In this document: one piece after another, positions 1 through 10,976 of the stretch
Layout: each line of letters opens with the position of its first letter
Numbering within the stretch: the stretch's first letter is position 1
NCBI GenBank assembly: GCA_023213395.1
Contig: CM041465.1
Coordinates: forward strand, 85,629,741 to 85,693,740
DNA length: 64,000 bases
From: Cycas panzhihuaensis
Taxonomy: Eukaryota > Cycadophyta
Direction of reading: 5' to 3'
Program-made: the position numbers and the translations under genes
Notes under the pieces: generated by a model
The model's input: only the letters and a program-made list of their open reading frames with translations
The model's database searches: none
Told to the model about the DNA's origin: nothing

Positions 1-470
1 AGCTGGCTGTTTGAACCGGGAGGAGGTAATGGTCTACTTGGTGAGGGCCTCTTCTAACCTCGAGGTTGGTGTAACGATTCGTTACAAGTGGTATCGAGCC
101 AAGACCCGGGTTCAAATCCAGTGGGGCAACATCGCTTATGGGGACGGTGGGGTGTGGCATGACGTCGCCGATGAGCAAAAGCCGTCGTGGTCGGGGCACT
201 GTGGGCGCGTGAACCGGTGAAAGCGGGGCTAGCCAGTTTGAACCGGGGAGGAGGTAATGGTCTACTTGGTGGGGGGCCCTCTTCACTAACACCTCGGGGT
301 TTTGGTGTAATGGTTCATTACACCCAGCCTACCAACAGGATCAGCTGGTTGTACCATATTATATTGCATGAAGTTGAGGCACAATCAAATGCCTTGATAC
401 CGAGCCATGATCCAGTTCGGTATGGATACAAAAGGAGGAAAAAAAAAAATGGAAAAAATTAAAAAACAAC
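1..470 (+). mobile_element. SINE-like segment with duplicated head (tentative)
   Basis: Two diverged copies of one ~80-bp block lie in direct orientation, beginning near 3 and near 232. Each carries TGGTCTACTTGG (30-41 and 258-269), which resembles a pol III A box. The first copy is followed by GGGTTCAAATCC (108-119), a good match to a tRNA B box. An A-rich stretch at about 435-466 could be a tail. This arrangement fits a tRNA-derived SINE with a duplicated 5' half. No cloverleaf can be drawn, so a functional tRNA gene is unlikely. The family is not recognised and no target duplication was found. Confidence 0.3.
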
Positions 471-539
471 CGTAACTCATCACAGACATAAGAAAGAGCA
501 TCATAATCTGAGAAAATCAGAGGGAAATTCAATAGCATA

Positions 540-930
540 CAAGCAAAATACAGTATACGTACCAAAAAGGTATGTTACCAGGTATGTACAGTTGAAAAAG
601 TAATCAAAATTAAAAAATACACTATACGTACCAAGGAAATACCTTTGAAATGCATACAGTTCAAAAAGTGACTCGAAATTACACGATACATACCTAAAAA
701 GTGCACGCGATTAGATGCATACGGTGTAAACAAATTTTAAGTGGCTCAAATACATTATATGTATTTGAAAAGTACGTAAGTAGGTATGCACTGTGCAAAG
801 AAAAGTAAGTTAAATGACTACATTATACGTACCAAAAAAGTACATAGTCAGGTACGCACTGTGGAAAATATACTCAAGTGTTTAGTTATATTTTACGTGC
901 AAGAACGTCACGTGTCAGTGCGCATAATAG
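540..930. repeat. Degenerate ~67-bp tandem repeat, about six copies
   Basis: Units begin with a TATACGTACC-like core near 551, 621, 684, 752, 820 and 886 and end with a GTATGCACTGTG-like segment, so spacing is 63-70 bp. Copies at 752 and 820 are the most alike. Copies have diverged by substitutions and small indels. This is an old local satellite or the internal repeat of a decayed element. The TACGTACC-type motif reappears near 2500-2560. Confidence 0.55.
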
Positions 931-1365
931 AGACTCTTAACACTATACATCTGAGGGCATGTATAAGATAAAATTCTATAAAAGACAAATCATTATATAC
1001 CTATGAGCATTCCGTGCAATAGGTAGGCGGAACGGACTCAAAAATTTGCTAGAACACCGTGCAGCACGAACGTAAAGAATTCGCCCGATGCGCATCTCGG
1101 TCTGTGAGAGACACAAAAATGGCAAGCGTTCCTCGGAGAATGCGTATGTAGGGTTCCGATTTATGCGCTTAGGTTTTCTTTCTTATCTCGGAACTCCACG
1201 GCCGTATGAGGACAAAGAAGGTGCGGGAGGCTTACATACCAAGCTCAGCGGGGAGCTACAAGCCCTACCGGCTCCATTCCGGGCTAGGGTTAAGCAAGCG
1301 GGTTGGGAGACTACATTTACTATAACCCTATGTACTATGACCCTGAACTTATAGACTAAATCCTA
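931..1365. other. No recognisable gene
   Basis: Mixed-composition sequence linking the tandem repeat to the decayed ORF. Reading frames are short, and no motif, repeat or RNA gene could be recognised. Confidence 0.4.
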
Positions 1366-2330
1366 ATGGCCCTGAAGGAGGACAGCAGGAAGGCCAAAAT
1401 GGATGCAGACATAGTCCATACCATCACCAGACTTCCCAATGAAGGAGAGGTTCTACTAGGAACAAAAAGGTCAGAAGTGGACCAAGAAATGTGGTTGAGA
1501 GAATTATTCCAACCCAACACTCAGATTATGTTTGGCGAGATCCCTGTAGCATACATCATGGATGCTAGACTTTAGTAGGTGGCCAAAGTGATCAATTCTA
1601 GGTTTTTGTCCAAACGGAAATACACCTACATTCAGGGAGGCATGATGTAGGTGTTGTTGAAAATCTGAGATGGGGAAAAGATGAATTGGTCCGAATTCTT
1701 GGCGGAAAATATGAGGGAGCAGTTAAAGGAGATTAGGATACACCCATTCTGCCATCCTCATTACTTTTGGTAATTTTATTCTACCAGTGTCCAGAGGTGC
1801 AGCTGCCTAGGACTACTATCTCTCCTCGAGAGCTAATCATCAAATAGTGGGCAGCAGAATTTCCAGACATAGTGAGCACCCGAGCAAAGAGAAAAGTACA
1901 AAGATAAATGCAAAAGTACTCACACAGTTCTGAAGGCACCAGGCACACCCATTTCCCTTCGGATAAAACATGTTGTCCATCGACGAGGCAAGAAGAAGAA
2001 GGGAGAAGAAGAACCAAAGGAGGAGGAAGAAGAAGCAGAGGCCTCCTCGGAAGAATGGGAAGACTTTCCACATGCAACAAAGCGGGGAACCTTCAGCACC
2101 TCCTACACCACAGGACAAAGCGGGACCTATAATTCAAATGATTAAGGAAATGGAGGAAGGGTATAAAGCTGAGATAGCTGCCCTTCAGGATAAAATAAAA
2201 GAGAAGGATGCTATTATTGCTACCCTGGCATAGATAAATGAGGAGATTTTGGGAGGACAGAGGCAGAGGCGCCTTGAGGCAGTGGGGAGGGATACCCTGA
2301 AATTTTGAAAATTTTTGAGTTTTGTTGAGC
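1366..2330 (+). pseudogene. Decayed ORF of unknown family, charged linker and coiled coil
   Basis: A 69-codon open stretch starts at the ATG at 1366 and ends at TAG 1573-1575. The same frame continues past this stop and further stops, through a readable segment near 1680-1770 (MNWSEFLAENMREQ). After a frame change, a very Lys/Arg/Glu-rich segment (about 1970-2090) leads into a heptad-like helical stretch (about 2130-2300, with MIKEMEEGYKAEIAALQDKI) that looks like a coiled coil. The layout of a globular part, a charged linker and a C-terminal coiled coil resembles proteins of plant transposable elements. I cannot name the family, and no catalytic motif is visible. At least two stops and one frameshift make it a pseudogene. 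Confidence 0.3.
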
Positions 2331-3230
2331 AAGGATGCTCAAACCCATAGCATGACCCGGGATAGATGTTGGAGTCTAAAATGATCCTATGGCTGTGAGA
2401 GGACCAAAGGTAGGTCAGGTAACTTTGAGTTGTGTAGTGCAGGGCCGTGCAGAATGCACGCGAGGCAAAACAGAGAAATTGGCATTTTGGGTATGTATGA
2501 TAGGTACGTACCTGGAACGGGTATGTATGATAGATATGTACCAACGACGGAACGGAACCGAGCGGAAGCGGTATGCATCACTCAAAGGGACCAGTGAAGA
2601 CATATTGAGTTGTCAGACATACTACAGATGTACGGATACAAAGGTTAATTAATTAAGTGCCTAAACAAGTGATTAAAGGAAAAGGTACGTATGGTTGAAG
2701 GGGTACAATTATGACAAGCAGTCATAACCCTTCAGCCAAAAGGTACCAACATGAGTACTTAAGGAGGTACGCATGAACCACCAAGTGAGGGTGAGAGCCG
2801 ATTATCATAGGTATGCAAAGGTGCGGAAGCCAGCACGGATGACAGCCGATTGGAGCAGCACTATATGATAAGTACCATCTGGGTACACATATGTAACAGA
2901 AGGAATGTATGCTGCTAGGATGCTCAGGAATGCATTCTAGCCTCTATGTAATTGAACTGTTTACTTAATAAAAGGAAGAGTTATGTGGAAAATAGTGTAT
3001 TCTCTATGTTGTGATGATAATTTGCTGAGTATGTATTGATTTCTATACTGCTGTGTACCATTATGATGTAATTCTGTGAAATATATGTGGAATGTATGTG
3101 AATGACCATGTTGACAGTATCCTGGACTAGACTATAGCGCTGTGTAAACCTTGACAAGTGTAGCAGAGGTATCTTGTAAGTGTAATAAGTTACCCCAGTA
3201 GTCAACAGTTATTGCCTTCAACCAAGAAGG
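2331..3230. other. Non-coding, possibly LTR-derived
   Basis: No credible ORF. A 14-bp motif, gggtatgtatgata, is repeated near 2489 and 2519. An AATAAA-type polyadenylation signal lies near 2967 followed by T/G-rich sequence, as in the R-U5 part of an LTR, but no terminal TG/CA pair or second copy is present to prove an LTR. Confidence 0.25.
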
Positions 3231-5474
3231 TTGTTTTATTTGACAAGGCTTCTTCATTTTTCATCTAATTATTGACATCTATATAAAATGATAAACATAC
3301 TAGACTATATGGGTAATCAATTGTTGCATTTACCAATCTTCTATAAAGTGCTTTTAGTATGTGGTTTGCCATGTAATTGTTCAAAAGAAATGTTTACTCT
3401 ATAGTCAATTCATAAGGTCAATCCTTAGAGGTTATTTAATAATGTCTAGTGGTGATATTATTATGTGGTCATTAGACATTAGATGTACTCTCTTAAAAGT
3501 TTAATAATTTAAGGAAACTTTAAAAGTTGTAAAAACACTCAATTGATTAGATGTTGTTAAGGTTCCCATACATGATATCATTTGTGGATAATCAATATAA
3601 CCTCATTAGTCATTAATGAAGTGATGTACTATATGAGAGCATACCATGCTTATTTAAACTTACAAGGACACCTGGTGCTTCCCCAATGGAACCTAGTGTG
3701 GTCTTACCATATACTTATTAAATATCTTTAGTAATATAATACCATGCATTTATGGGGGATATTTCCTTATCTTGAGGTTTTACCACATTAAGCCTTGTAT
3801 CTCAATATTGATTGTTTTATGTTCATTTATTATTTATTATTGATGACTATATGCTCTTATGATAATCATGTGTTATATATCAATCTTAATGATAAATGCT
3901 CCAATGATGATTTATTTTGATCTTGTGGGAATTTTAAGATGTTTAATAATTGTCTTATGATGATATTAAACCCTAAAATGTAACATCATATTAGAGTCTT
4001 CAATATGAAGAAAGTGTGAGCTTATATGTGTGAAACAGGTAGTTGAGAGCTTATATGGTAGATCCCAGAGCAAGAAATGGCTGGAAGTAGAGTCATGAGC
4101 TAACATAGAGCTATGTGGAGCTAGTTGAATCAATGAACCAATAATATACCAATGGTGACCAGTGAAGTTGTGAGAGGTGATGAGTTGTTTAGCCATATAC
4201 AAAGATGAAGACTTGACCCTTGAAAATTAGTGGTAATATTATAATATGAGTTTCTTATTTTGTGGATATTTATTATGTATATGGCGCTATATATAATTAG
4301 CATGTATGTGTTGAATGTACATTCACAAGTTTGGAAGTTGGAAGAAAGAAATAAGCTTCTGTACAAACTTGTACACCCTTCAAGGGAGAGCCAAAATTAG
4401 CAAGTATATTACAAGTGTGAGTAGTACCCAGTACCATCATTATATTGCAATGAAAGGAGATGTGCTTGTGGTGAAGCACATATACATGGTGATGATATTT
4501 ACTTTTCAAGGATAATCCATTTTGTTGTGCAAGTTCTATAAAGATTTTAGAGGCAGTTACTAGGGTTCTTGGAGAAGGATCCACTATTAGAAGGTTGAAT
4601 ATAGAGCCACAACAAAGGTTGAAATAGGGTACATGCCTATAATATAATGCAAAGTTGAGAAGAAAGTTTCTCATTTTAAACCAATTTTAAAGGTATATCA
4701 ATTATGAAAAATCTAAAGATGGTAATAATCAGGAAGATCACTGGGAGAGATCAAAATTGGTATAGTATGAAAGAGGTCTAATAAAAAATAATTCTACAAT
4801 ATATATTCAAATGTGAAGGCAAGCGTAGACAAAGTCTTATAGATTATATAAGATGATGGGCATATTAAGGTAATAATGAAAATTTTATGAGTTTAGTAGG
4901 TATGAAGTCTCAATAACATACAGTTGAAGGGAAGCACTTCAGTTTGGAAGTGAATATAAATGTTTTTTCTTTATGAGATATTATAAATCAATCTATAAAT
5001 TCAAGTGCATTTCCGATAATAATGAGTCTCACAAAGCAAGTTAAAAATACCCATGGAAGAGTGCTATTGATGTTGTTGGTAGCAAAAGTTATATAATAGA
5101 TGTGCCTAATGCATTCAATAAGTTTGTGAAACCCTTGTGGTAAGTATTGCCTAGTATGATGTAGAATAAGTAAAAGTATGACTCAAAACTTAAGGATTAA
5201 GATTGTGATGGAAGGATATTAAGATGTAAATAGTACTCAATATTAAAGGTGAATTTCAACTATGAAGTAAGTTGAACCTGATTTAACCATAGAGACAAAA
5301 TATATATGATGATAATAATGAATGGGTCATTCCAAGGCCAAACCTGTTATGCGTTTCAACAGAAATTAAGGAGGTTTAAACCTTAGAGTCAACTTAGATA
5401 GTAATTAAAATTTATATTGCATATTGATTCAAACTTTAGTTTTTGAATATTAATTTATGAATGATAGACACATA
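3231..5474. other. AT-rich sequence without genes
   Basis: Strongly AT-rich with stops in all frames. A weak primer-binding-site-like string (TATTAGAGT, about 3988-3996) suggests that the preceding sequence may be an eroded plus-strand LTR, but no partner LTR is visible. The region ends where Copia-1 begins. Confidence 0.35.
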
Positions 5475-5725
5475 TGATAGAATCAGAGGACAAACATAAG
5501 AGAGCAGGCAAAAGAGAGAACCAACAATTCGTAAAGAAGGTGGTGTTGATGAACGCCAGGGTCTTCATACTCCATGTAAATATAGTGAGATAGAGAAGAT
5601 TTGTACGTCTCTCAGGTCCACTACTGCCTAACATTAGTAGATGCCTAACAATGTGTTGTCACAAGATATTTACCCATGATATGGGTTATTACCTCAATGT
5701 GGATAAGTGCCCCAATATTATTCCA
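5475..5725 (-). repeat. Copia-1 3' LTR
   Basis: Matches 20017-20294 with many substitutions and indels. In element orientation it begins TGGAATAAT and ends with CA. The last pol codons run into it. Confidence 0.75.
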
Positions 5726-5738
5726 ATATTTCTCCCCC
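5726..5738 (-). promoter_or_regulatory. Copia-1 polypurine tract
   Basis: In element orientation it reads GGGGGAGAAATAT and directly precedes the 3' LTR, which is the expected position of the plus-strand DNA primer. Confidence 0.6.
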
Positions 5739-8722
5739 ATAATGCCCATTTGGGAGACTTCAAGTTTATCTCTGAATTTGATAAACTTTATTTTATCAAG
5801 TGCCTTTGTGAAAATGTCTACCACTTGATCCTCAATGCTATAATAAACTAACTCCAATTCACTTTACTACACTAACTCTTTGATGAAGGAATGTTGTGTT
5901 TTAATGTGCTTTGTCTTACCATGAAATACTAGATTCCTTGTCATCTAAATTATGCTTTGATTATCACAAAATAACTATATGGGACTAATATGTTCTTCCT
6001 ATAAATCCTAAAGTAATCTCTTAAGCCAAACTATCTCATAAGCTCCTATTATAGTTGTTTTGTACTCTTGTAGTAGACAAAGACACAATTGCCTACTTCT
6101 TTAAACTCCATGCTATTATTGCTAAACCCAAATTAAATGCATAACCTAAAGTAGATTTCTTATCATCTATATAAGCTACCGGTCTAAGTCTATATAACTA
6201 ATCAACCTATAAGCCCATGATGACCTCTAATGAAAACCATGCTTAATAGAACCTTTAAGATGCTTGAGAATATTTTTGGCTACATATCAATGTTTTACCT
6301 TAGGCTCATATATAAACCTGTATACCACATTGATTACATACATAACATTTGGTTAAGTCGAAGTCAAGTAAATAAGGCTCCTAATCAACTGGTTGCAAAG
6401 TGTTGGATCAACTAATTTACTTTCCTCAAACCTAGATAATTTTAACCCAACCTTTGTTAGTGTTGCAAGTGGCTTGCAACTATCCATGTTGAATTTATAC
6501 AGTATATTCAATGTGTATTTTCTTTATAACATAAATATCCCCTTTTCATCCCACCATACTTTGATACCTAAGAAATAATACATAAGTCCCAAGTCTTTCA
6601 TTTCAAATTCTTTACATATATCTTCCTTGAACTTTTGGGACAAGTACTCATAATTCTCAATATATACTAGTTCATCCACATATAGGCCAATAATTAATAT
6701 TTAGCTCCCTTCTAATTTTATATACAAATTGGGATCTTATTAGCTTCTTAGGAATCTTTTATCCTTGAAGTATTTATCAATCCTAGATTAACATGTTCTA
6801 AGTACCTGTTTGAGTCCATACAAGAACTTTTTAAGTTTGTAGACCTTGTTTTATTTTCTTTTCACTTCAAAACCCTTAGGTTGTTAGACATAAATCTCCT
6901 TATCAACATATCCATTAAGGAAGGCACTCTTCACATCCATTTGATGGATGGACTATCCAACCTTATTATGTAGCTAAAGCCATGATTAATCTAACTATTT
7001 CCAACCTTACAATATATGTAAATGTTTCATTATAGTCTATGCCTTTAATTTGAGTATAGCCTTTTGTAACTAATCTTACCTTGTCTTTATCAATGGATCC
7101 ATCTAATTTATACTTGGTCTTGTAGACCTATTTTATCCCAATAGCATTTTGTAGGTGGAAAATCAATTAGTTATCATATGTCATTCTTCACTAAGGTATT
7201 GTATTATTTTTTATTGTGTCTTTCTATTTAACTTGGTCATTTACCTCTTCAAAGTTCGAGGCTTATTTGACTCTATTACTTGAGTCATAAGTGTAAAATT
7301 TACTCTTTGAGATCTTGTTATTCTTCTATCAAAGTTTGTATCTAAGATATTTTAAGAGTTATGAGCTCTTTGTACTTATTTTAGAACCTTCGACTTGAGG
7401 TAAATGGTCCTACTTTACTTGTACTAGGTACATTTATGCCACTTGAGTTAGAGTCCATTTCAATGTTAATGCTTTTTCCTTTCTCCTTTTTAATAACTTC
7501 CTCTTGATAGAATTCATCTTTCTTGAAGATGACATCACTACTCATAATGTTTCTTTTACTCTTAGGGTCATATAATTTATAAGATCTTAATGAGTCACTA
7601 TATCCTATAAATATATACTTAATATATATTGTCATTCAATTTTGTCCTTCTTTGTTTTAGAACATGTGCATAAGCTATGCATCTAAAAATTCTTAAGTGT
7701 AAGCTATGCATCCAAAAATTCTTAAGTGTTTGATGTTTGGTTTGTAACCTATTCAAGCTTCTTCAGGTGCCATCCATTTCACAACCTTAGTTATGCATTT
7801 ATTGAACACGTAAATAGTTGTATGTATAACTTATGCCTAATACTCATTGCTAAGATGCTTATCCTTAAGCATGCTCTTAACCATCTTAACAATGGTCTTA
7901 TTCTTCCTTTTTACTATCTCATTTTATTGAGGGATGTAAGGATTAATAAGTTGATTCCTTATTCCAAAGTATCTATAGTAGTTCTTGAATTTATTTAAAA
8001 TGAATTATCCCCTATTATCTAATCTAATGATTAGTATTTTAGGCCCACTATATCTTTCAATCATGAGCTTGAAATTAATAAAACATTAGAGCATATCTGA
8101 CTTAAACTTAAGAAAATAAACCCATGTCATTATTGTAAAGTCATTAATGAAAATTATAAAGTACTTGATTTCTCCAAATAAAGGTATATCTATTGGTCCA
8201 CATAGATCCATGTATATAGCTGAAGAGGCCCACTTTCTTTCCTTTATTGTTTACTTAGTATACAACCTTCACATACTTATTTGTTATGTATAATGTTAGG
8301 TAGACAAATCTCCATTTTCATTAATGCTAAGTTGTTACAGTTTACATGGCCAAGTCTTTATTCTAGGTCTTATTATCCACATTAATTAATACCTTCAAGG
8401 TATAATAATTAGTTGGAGGAATGACTAGTTTAAATAATTTATCAGTAGTCATTTAACCCTTGGCAATTATTACCTTCTTCCTTAACTTGTCCTTAATGGT
8501 ACACTTACTATTGTCAAAGATAACCTTGTATTTTTGTTCCATCATTCATTCCACTAATAATAAGCTTTTCTTAAGTGTAGTGGCATGGAATACATCATTG
8601 ATATCTCTAGTTTCTTCAAAGTTTATTTAGATGGATATATTTCCTTTACCGATTTTAACTTGAGTAGTATTATCTCTAAGCATGATTTTATTTTTTTCAG
8701 TGTTGTCTAACTCCTTGAACTA
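5739..8722 (-). pseudogene. Copia-1 pol remnant (protease end, integrase, RT, RNase H)
   Basis: Read on the minus strand from right to left. The segment after the protease begins at 8722. An integrase C-terminal stretch lies around 7381-7635 (FIGYSDSLRSYKLYDPKSKR). RT starts near 6950 with VKSAFLNG, and RNase H ends near 5645-5857 (DQVVDIFTKALDKIKF). This is the Copia order, with integrase before RT. Dozens of stops and frameshifts break it and no long ORF survives. Copia-2 separates it from its gag and protease active site. Confidence 0.75.
7672..7729. repeat. 29-bp tandem duplication in Copia-1 integrase
   Basis: 7672-7700 is repeated at 7701-7729 with one substitution. It doubles an integrase segment (FGCIAYTLKNF on the minus strand), so it arose after the element was coding-competent. 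Confidence 0.8.
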
Positions 8723-8727
8723 TTCTT
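8723..8727. repeat. Left target-site duplication of Copia-2
   Basis: TTCTT directly left of the Copia-2 LTR, identical to 16393-16397. Five bp is the usual Copia duplication. Confidence 0.9.
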
Positions 8728-9039
8728 TGAAGGAAGGATGGATCTAGGAGATAAATCACTCACATGCACACAATGGCAATGGAGAATGAAAAAGAAGATG
8801 AAACAAGATATGAGAGTAAGCTTGGAGGTAAGAATGAATAATGACTCCCTCCTTGAGATTTCTCCTTTTATTATTGAGGATGAGCATTAGGGTTAGGATT
8901 TTCTCGCCTAATGACATGAACCCGAAATTACATCTAAATGCACATAAAGTACATTTCATTAAGAGACTAATGCTAATAATATATCTTAAGGTCATATAAT
9001 TAATCTACACAAATGACCTTGATACATTAATCTCTTTCA
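8728..9039 (-). repeat. Copia-2 3' LTR
   Basis: 312 bp with terminal TG/CA, aligned without gaps to 16081-16392. It is flanked on the left by target duplication TTCTT and on the right by the polypurine tract. Confidence 0.95.
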
Positions 9040-9052
9040 ATCCCCCCCTTAA
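9040..9052 (-). promoter_or_regulatory. Copia-2 polypurine tract
   Basis: In element orientation AAGGGGGGGAT lies immediately before the 3' LTR. Confidence 0.8.
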
Positions 9053-9486
9053 TGGTGGAAGGTCATTTTCAGAAAATCTATTCTATGAGGTCTTCATTTG
9101 AGCCTCATTATTACAATGAAATTCTAAATGACACTTTTGTGGGAAAACCCTCATGGGGAATAAAAACCCACAAACTTTCTAAGATCTATAGCCCCTTTTA
9201 TAAATCAAAATGGCTAAGGTGGCTCTTTGATGTAGCCTGATAGCCAAGTAGATTAAAAGTGTAGCTTAATCTGCTAAGTCTCCATATACTGTTTGGTCAT
9301 CCCCTATGCCCTTTTGGGTTTTCACAGGTTCTGATTTTCCAAAACAAGTATAACCCTTATCCTTCCCTGCCCACATGGGGTTTTCATAAAGAGGATGGAG
9401 TAGAGACTTACTCTTATTCTTCTGCGCCCACAAGGGGTTTTCACGAAGAGAATAGAGTATGATGATCCTGTTGCCATCTTCTTTGA
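9053..9486 (-). other. Copia-2 3' untranslated region with repeated GAAAACCCC motif
   Basis: Between the pol stop and the polypurine tract. Two ~55-bp direct repeats (about 9357-9405 and 9412-9460) each contain, in element orientation, GAAAACCCC followed closely by GTGGG. A copy in the opposite orientation lies near 9138-9160 (GGGAAAACCCTCATGGGG). The same arrangement occurs in the related Copia-3 copy at 24400-24700, so it is a conserved feature of this lineage rather than random sequence. It can be read open for 74 codons (9266-9490), but this is probably not coding. Confidence 0.5.
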
Positions 9487-10976
9487 TCAATTGAAAATGG
9501 AGGCCCTAAGGCCAAGCTGCCTTCGAAACTGTTCAAACTTCACCCTTTGCAGTGGTTTGGTGAAGATATCGGCCACTTGATATGTTGTGGGGAAGTAATC
9601 TAATTGAATTATTCCATCATGAACAAGTTCCCTAATCCTGTGGACTTTTGTACTTATGTGTTTGGTACGATCATGAAATACATGATTTTTCGCCATGCAG
9701 ATTACTGATTGATTATCCATATGAAGACTCGTAGGACTTGTTTGGGTGATATTCAATATTTCTAATAATTTTCTCAGCCATATCACCTCTTTATTGGTCT
9801 TAGAAGCGTGAATGTATTCACCGACAATTGAATCAGAACTATCTTACATTGTATAGATTTCCATGATATTGGTGCTGTTCCAAGAAACGTTACATACTTA
9901 GACGTAGATCTTCCTATATCTTTATCTCCTGCAAAGTCTGAGTCTATGTATGTAGAAAGCTTGAAGTCTGAATTAGGTTCATACAACAGACCATATTTGC
10001 CAGTCGTCTTAAGGTATCTCAACACTCACACTGTTGCCTGCCAATGATTCTGCTTAGGATTTGTCATGTAACGAGCAAGAATACTAACAGAGTGTATAAT
10101 ATATGACCTTGTATTGGTAGTGTAGATGAGACTACCTACAAGTTTCCTATAGAGTATTGCGTCTACCTCCCTAGTGTCACCTTCAGCTGAGAGTTTGGTG
10201 TTAGGATCCATAGGTAACATCATTGGTCGAGCATCTTCTAACTAAAACTTGGTTAGAAGATTGTTGATGTATTTTTCTTGGGAGAGGAAAATTTTTCCAT
10301 TCTTTTGTGTTACTTCAATTCCTAAGTAATATTTCATCAAACCAAGGTCAGATAATTCAAACGTTTTGCCAAGGTCCTTTTGCAGCTGGCTTATTACCTG
10401 TTCACTATTACCCATTACTAGCATGTCATCCACAAAGATTATGAGATAAGCGACTTTATCTTTATGGCGCTTAATGAACAATGTTGCATCAATATCTTGA
10501 TAGTTACAAACCTTGTATCAAAATTGCCTCATACTTTCAGACAACTTGGCAAACCAAGTGCGAGGGGCTTGTTTAAGGCCATACAAGGACTTTCTGAGCC
10601 TACAAACCTTATGCTCTTGACCTTCGATCTTATATCCTTCTGGCTGATCCATGTAAATTTCTTCTTCAAGATCTCCATTGAGAAACGTGGTCTTAATATT
10701 GAGTTGGTGGATTTTCCAACCCTGTTGAGCAGCCAAGGCCATAAGAGTTCTAATTGTAGGCCACTTGGTTGTAGGTGCAAAGACTTCAATGTAGTTGATG
10801 CCTTCCCTTTGTGTAAATCCTTTAGCTACCAACCTCGCCTTGTGTTTTTCAAGGGTGCTGTCTGATCTATATTTGTTTTTAGACATCCATTTATTTTGAA
10901 TTACCTTTCTGCCAAGTGGTAGATCAACAAGCTCCCATGTACCATTCTTGATAAGAGATTGGTACTGTTTGTTCAT
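9487..10976 (-). pseudogene. Copia-2 reverse transcriptase and RNase H
   Basis: Four ORF pieces in order on the minus strand. 10518-10976 holds the RT N-terminal half, with KARLVAKGFTQREGINY, FLNGDLEEEIYM and SLYGLKQAPRTW. 10242-10481 holds the FVDD catalytic box and LGKTFELSDLG. 10026-10223 is the connection, and 9487-10025 is RNase H with DSDFAGD and, near the end, ADIFTKPLQ. The residue usually Asp in motif A is Asn (QLNIKTTFLNG, near 10700). Together with the frame breaks this indicates a dead enzyme. The stop is at the left edge, beside the 3'UTR. Confidence 0.9.

Noticed and set aside
30-119. tRNA gene
   Set aside because: A- and B-box-like strings are present, but no acceptor stem or cloverleaf can be formed.
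1781-2118. Leu/Phe-rich minus-strand ORFs that look like membrane proteins
   Set aside because: They are the complement of a purine-rich Lys/Glu-coding stretch, and no signal or start context supports them.
10464-10865. 133-codon plus-strand ORF
   Set aside because: It is antisense to the Copia-2 RT, which shows clear domain motifs on the minus strand.
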